A stretch of 8,959 nucleotides of DNA from Bacillota bacterium (GTDB taxonomy: Bacteria > Bacillota > Clostridia > Peptostreptococcales > Anaerovoracaceae). The DNA lies in assembly GCA_017537495.1 (NCBI GenBank), contig JAFYKS010000097.1, forward strand, positions 1 through 8,959, read 5' to 3'. Every line of letters begins with the position of its first letter. Position 1 is the first letter of the stretch. Shown here in pieces: positions 7,271 through 8,959 of this stretch. The translations under genes were made by a program, and so were the position numbers. The notes under the pieces were generated by a model that did not search any database, was not told the origin of the DNA, and saw only the letters and a program-made list of their open reading frames with translations.

Positions 7271-7888
7271 CTAACTTATAGAATACCACAATTTCAATAC
7301 TTTCGTCAATCCATCGGCAAAAGATATATGTCCATCATCTGTAAAATGCACCCCATCATCGGTCAGGCTAAAGCCCCACTCAATGGCATCGGCAAAACGA
7401 ACATCCATCTCGCCAGCCAGCTGCTCATAAAGTCCCGGCAGTTTCTCCGACTCTTCGATATACCTTTGATCCGGCACCCAGTATCCCTTCCGGAAGCTGA
7501 CCGGTGCGATGATGAGAATCTGTCGGCCCGGTGCTTCCATCTTCACTGCACCCAGAAACCGTTTCATTTTCATTGCAGTCTTCTCTGCACTGAGCCCGTC
7601 CAAAAGCACATCATTGCTGCCCAGCATGATAATAATCAGATCCTTCTGGCCGCCCGCACATCCTGGTTCTGTGACCGCAGCAAGCTGGCCTGCCACACCC
7701 TCCGCGGACTCCCAGCCATTGTCCGGGATTTCCCGGCCGTTCTGTCCGGCGTTGAATATTTTGCAGAATTCCGGCAGCGTATTTCCTACCAGATCCACCC
7801 AGCATCCGCCTGCACTGTACCGCAGCGTTAAGCCGCCGTGGGGGTCATAGCCATAAGTATTAGAATCTCCATAGCAGATGATTTTCAT
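7271..7888 (-). CDS. SGNH/GDSL-family hydrolase (putative esterase or lipase)
   Basis: The 205-residue protein carries the four SGNH blocks: GDSNTYG with nucleophile Ser9 (7-13), NAGQNGREI (46-54) supplying the oxyanion Gly, GSND with Asn92 (90-93), and the catalytic pair Asp178-x-x-His181 in DDGVHFTDDGH (177-187). Such enzymes hydrolyse esters of lipids, acylated sugars or peptidoglycan substituents; the substrate cannot be told from sequence. There is no signal peptide or membrane segment, so it should act in the cytosol. Its ATG shares the ATGA overlap with the stop of the upstream gene, and GGAGG lies 7 bases ahead, so the two are very probably cotranslated. The last codons overlap a possible metG promoter. 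An SGNH fold is certain from the motifs; calling it an esterase is a family-level guess. Confidence 0.9.
   Translation of the reverse strand: MKIICYGDSNTYGYDPHGGLTLRYSAGGCWVDLVGNTLPEFCKIFNAGQNGREIPDNGWESAEGVAGQLAAVTEPGCAGGQKDLIIIMLGSNDVLLDGLSAEKTAMKMKRFLGAVKMEAPGRQILIIAPVSFRKGYWVPDQRYIEESEKLPGLYEQLAGEMDVRFADAIEWGFSLTDDGVHFTDDGHISFADGLTKVLKLWYSIS
7280..7309 (-). promoter_or_regulatory. Possible metG promoter inside the end of the SGNH gene
   Basis: On the minus strand TTGACG (7309-7304) is followed after 18 bases by TATTCT (7285-7280) with an upstream TGG extension. It would start metG transcription near 7273 independently of the accessory pair. The -10 matches consensus at only four of six positions. 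Confidence 0.35.
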
Positions 7889-8709
7889 TTTGCAACCTCC
7901 AGATTATTTATACTGTCCAGAACATTACTGACGGCCATCAAATCGATACTTTCATTCATACCATCAGTGGTCAGAATCAGGTTCTGTCCCGGCACAATTC
8001 CGTTATGCGGACAAAGCTTCAGTTTCAACATTTTACGTTCCAGATAGTCTTCCATATCCAAAAGCCCCAGGTGTTCCCAGTAAATCCAGGTAACATCCGG
8101 TGACTGTTCGTTTTCGCAGAGAATGAAATCCGGATACACTACATGCAGATTTCCCTCTTCATCATACAATATAACTCTCTTTTCGTACATTATATAATAT
8201 CCGCGGCTGTATGCAAGTTCTGCTGCTGCAGCTTCGATTCGTGACCGCACAATCAATCCGAAACTTGTCCGATGTTTCAAATGTTCCGGATGATATGGAT
8301 TCTCCGACTGCGTGAACCGGTTTCCGCCGCCGGGTTGTGCCTCGCGCATCTGATTCAGATCCTCCTGCTTATTGCGGTATGCCGGTGATAATGATTCTTC
8401 CAGCGCTGCTGGGTCATAAGGCTGATACACTGCCATCAGCCGCTCCAGTGCTTTCAGGTTCTGCTCCAGTACTTTTATGCCGGATTCACAAAGCTTCCGT
8501 TTCCTCAGGCTGTGGAGAATACGATAATTTTTCCTGGAAAGGTATTTCGCTTTTCCTGTGTCTTTATTTACAGCATAGTAGGCATTCTCCGACTTTTTAG
8601 ACAATCTGTATTTACAGTATTTTTCGGTACTGTCCTTCCCATTCACATATTGTCGGAGAAAAATACGTTCTGTCTCCATTTCCTGCTCTAAAATATGTTT
8701 AAAATCCAT
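7885..8709 (-). CDS. Unknown protein with PD-(D/E)XK nuclease-like C-terminal domain
   Basis: The 274-residue protein has no name I can support. Residues 1-120 are charged and probably helical or coiled-coil, followed by a Gly/Pro linker (125-140). The C-terminal part resembles restriction-endonuclease-like folds: FGLIVRSRIEA (150-160, with Glu159), a strand ending at VYPDF (191-195, Asp194), and IYWEHLG (209-215, Glu212), then a helix with several Lys and GIVPGQNLILTTD (237-249). From memory, similar proteins with RSKxE, PDF and YWEH motifs are common hypothetical proteins in Clostridia; this is recollection, not a search. The usual ExK lysine is replaced (WEH), so activity is uncertain. No membrane segment is seen. 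Start ATG has AGAGGG 5 bases upstream and a strong promoter near 8752-8780. It overlaps the SGNH gene by 4 bases. Base composition is more AT-rich than its neighbours downstream, hinting at acquisition. Confidence 0.75.
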   Translation of the reverse strand: MDFKHILEQEMETERIFLRQYVNGKDSTEKYCKYRLSKKSENAYYAVNKDTGKAKYLSRKNYRILHSLRKRKLCESGIKVLEQNLKALERLMAVYQPYDPAALEESLSPAYRNKQEDLNQMREAQPGGGNRFTQSENPYHPEHLKHRTSFGLIVRSRIEAAAAELAYSRGYYIMYEKRVILYDEEGNLHVVYPDFILCENEQSPDVTWIYWEHLGLLDMEDYLERKMLKLKLCPHNGIVPGQNLILTTDGMNESIDLMAVSNVLDSINNLEVAK

Positions 8710-8751
8710 TTTATCCCTCTAAAGATTAAATCTCCGCTCGTTTATGGAATT

Positions 8752-8780
8752 ATTATACTGTAAATTATTGTATATTTCAA
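8752..8780 (-). promoter_or_regulatory. Strong sigma-A promoter for the nuclease-like/SGNH pair
   Basis: On the minus strand TTGAAA (8780-8775) is followed after exactly 17 bases by a perfect TATAAT (8757-8752). Transcription would start near 8745, giving a leader of about 35 bases before the ATG at 8709. It may also feed metG downstream. Confidence 0.75.
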
Positions 8781-8807
8781 TTATTTTCTCAGTGAGTCTT
8801 CTGTTGA

Positions 8808-8843
8808 CCATCCCAAATCATATATTTTTTTATTTTAGGATGG
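8808..8843. repeat. Inverted repeat with AT-rich loop
   Basis: CCATCC (8808-8813) and GGATGG (8838-8843) are perfect complements separated by 24 AT-rich bases; after one C/A mismatch, AAA (8815-8817) and TTT (8834-8836) can extend the stem. It lies about 28 bases upstream of the -35. No T tract follows the stem on either strand, so it is not a standard terminator. Function unknown. Confidence 0.4.
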
Positions 8844-8940
8844 GGGCGATTCTTTATTACCTGGTACATTCTTCCAGTTCAGCCCCTCTTTCGACATATT
8901 TCGATTGATTTTGACACCGTTTGCTATCATTTCACCGTAT

Positions 8941-8956
8941 AAATTTAACTAAATTT
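8941..8956. repeat. 16-base palindrome, possible operator
   Basis: AAATTTA-AC-TAAATTT is a perfect 7-base inverted repeat with a two-base spacer at the window edge. Its symmetry suits a dimeric regulator, but in AT-rich DNA chance is a serious alternative. Confidence 0.3.
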
Positions 8957-8959
8957 CTC

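Larger units (their letters stand above)
8710..8959. other. AT-rich non-coding region upstream of the nuclease-like gene
   Basis: This 250-base stretch shows no convincing gene on either strand and is clearly AT-richer than the rest of the window. It holds the promoter of the nuclease-like/SGNH pair, a CCATCC/GGATGG inverted repeat and a 16-base palindrome near the edge. Two minus-strand frames of 30-31 codons (8811-8719 and 8930-8835) lack clear ribosome sites and are probably chance or decayed coding sequence. Confidence 0.6.

Noticed and set aside
8719..8811. 30-codon minus-strand frame ending just before the nuclease-like gene
   Set aside because: The strong promoter lies inside it, so the main transcript would start past its ATG; no Shine-Dalgarno is seen.
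8911..8925. Sigma-54-like promoter (TTGACACCGTTTGCT) on the plus strand
   Set aside because: The GA and GC elements are two bases too close for the -24/-12 spacing, and the alternative TTGACA to TATAAA pairing has a 21-base spacer, too long for sigma-A.
8835..8930. 31-codon minus-strand frame in the upstream AT-rich region
   Set aside because: Weak ribosome site (GGTGA too close to the ATG), no recognisable sequence, and an in-frame stop shortly upstream. Could be decayed coding sequence but cannot be supported.

Overview
The window reads as a chromosomal segment of a Gram-positive Clostridia-type bacterium (phylum Bacillota). This rests on purine-rich Shine-Dalgarno sites, sigma-A-like promoters, and the clustering of metG-tatD with a SpoIIE-type phosphatase, tilS and ftsH, an arrangement resembling the Bacillus/Clostridium origin-proximal region. 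The genus cannot be fixed from sequence alone. All seven supported genes lie on the minus strand, so transcription runs from high to low coordinates.

Layout in transcription order. 8959-8710 is an AT-rich non-coding stretch with a strong promoter, an inverted repeat and a short palindrome. 8709-7885 encodes a protein of unknown function with a PD-(D/E)XK nuclease-like C-terminal half. It overlaps by 4 bases an SGNH-family hydrolase (7888-7271). A 75-base leader with two small hairpins precedes metG (7195-5255, methionyl-tRNA synthetase). A hairpin follows, then tatD (5183-4353, metal-dependent DNase/hydrolase). Next are a stand-alone SpoIIE-type PP2C phosphatase (4287-3565), tilS (3543-2086, tRNA-Ile lysidine synthase) and ftsH (1988 to the window edge, membrane AAA+ zinc protease, 3' end missing).

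metG, tatD, tilS and ftsH are housekeeping genes for translation fidelity, nucleic-acid turnover and membrane proteostasis. The phosphatase sits where Bacillus carries spoIIE, but it lacks the membrane region, and hprT is absent between tilS and ftsH. The nuclease-like/SGNH pair looks like an accessory module placed upstream of metG.

The points most worth a second look are the trimmed spoIIE-tilS-ftsH neighbourhood, an 18-base tandem duplication beside the phosphatase active site, a 15-base direct repeat that includes the phosphatase start codon, and the nuclease-like protein whose core motif reads W-E-H where E-x-K would be expected. No CRISPR array, tRNA, rRNA or insertion sequence was seen. 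I found no strong evidence for a wholly new system.
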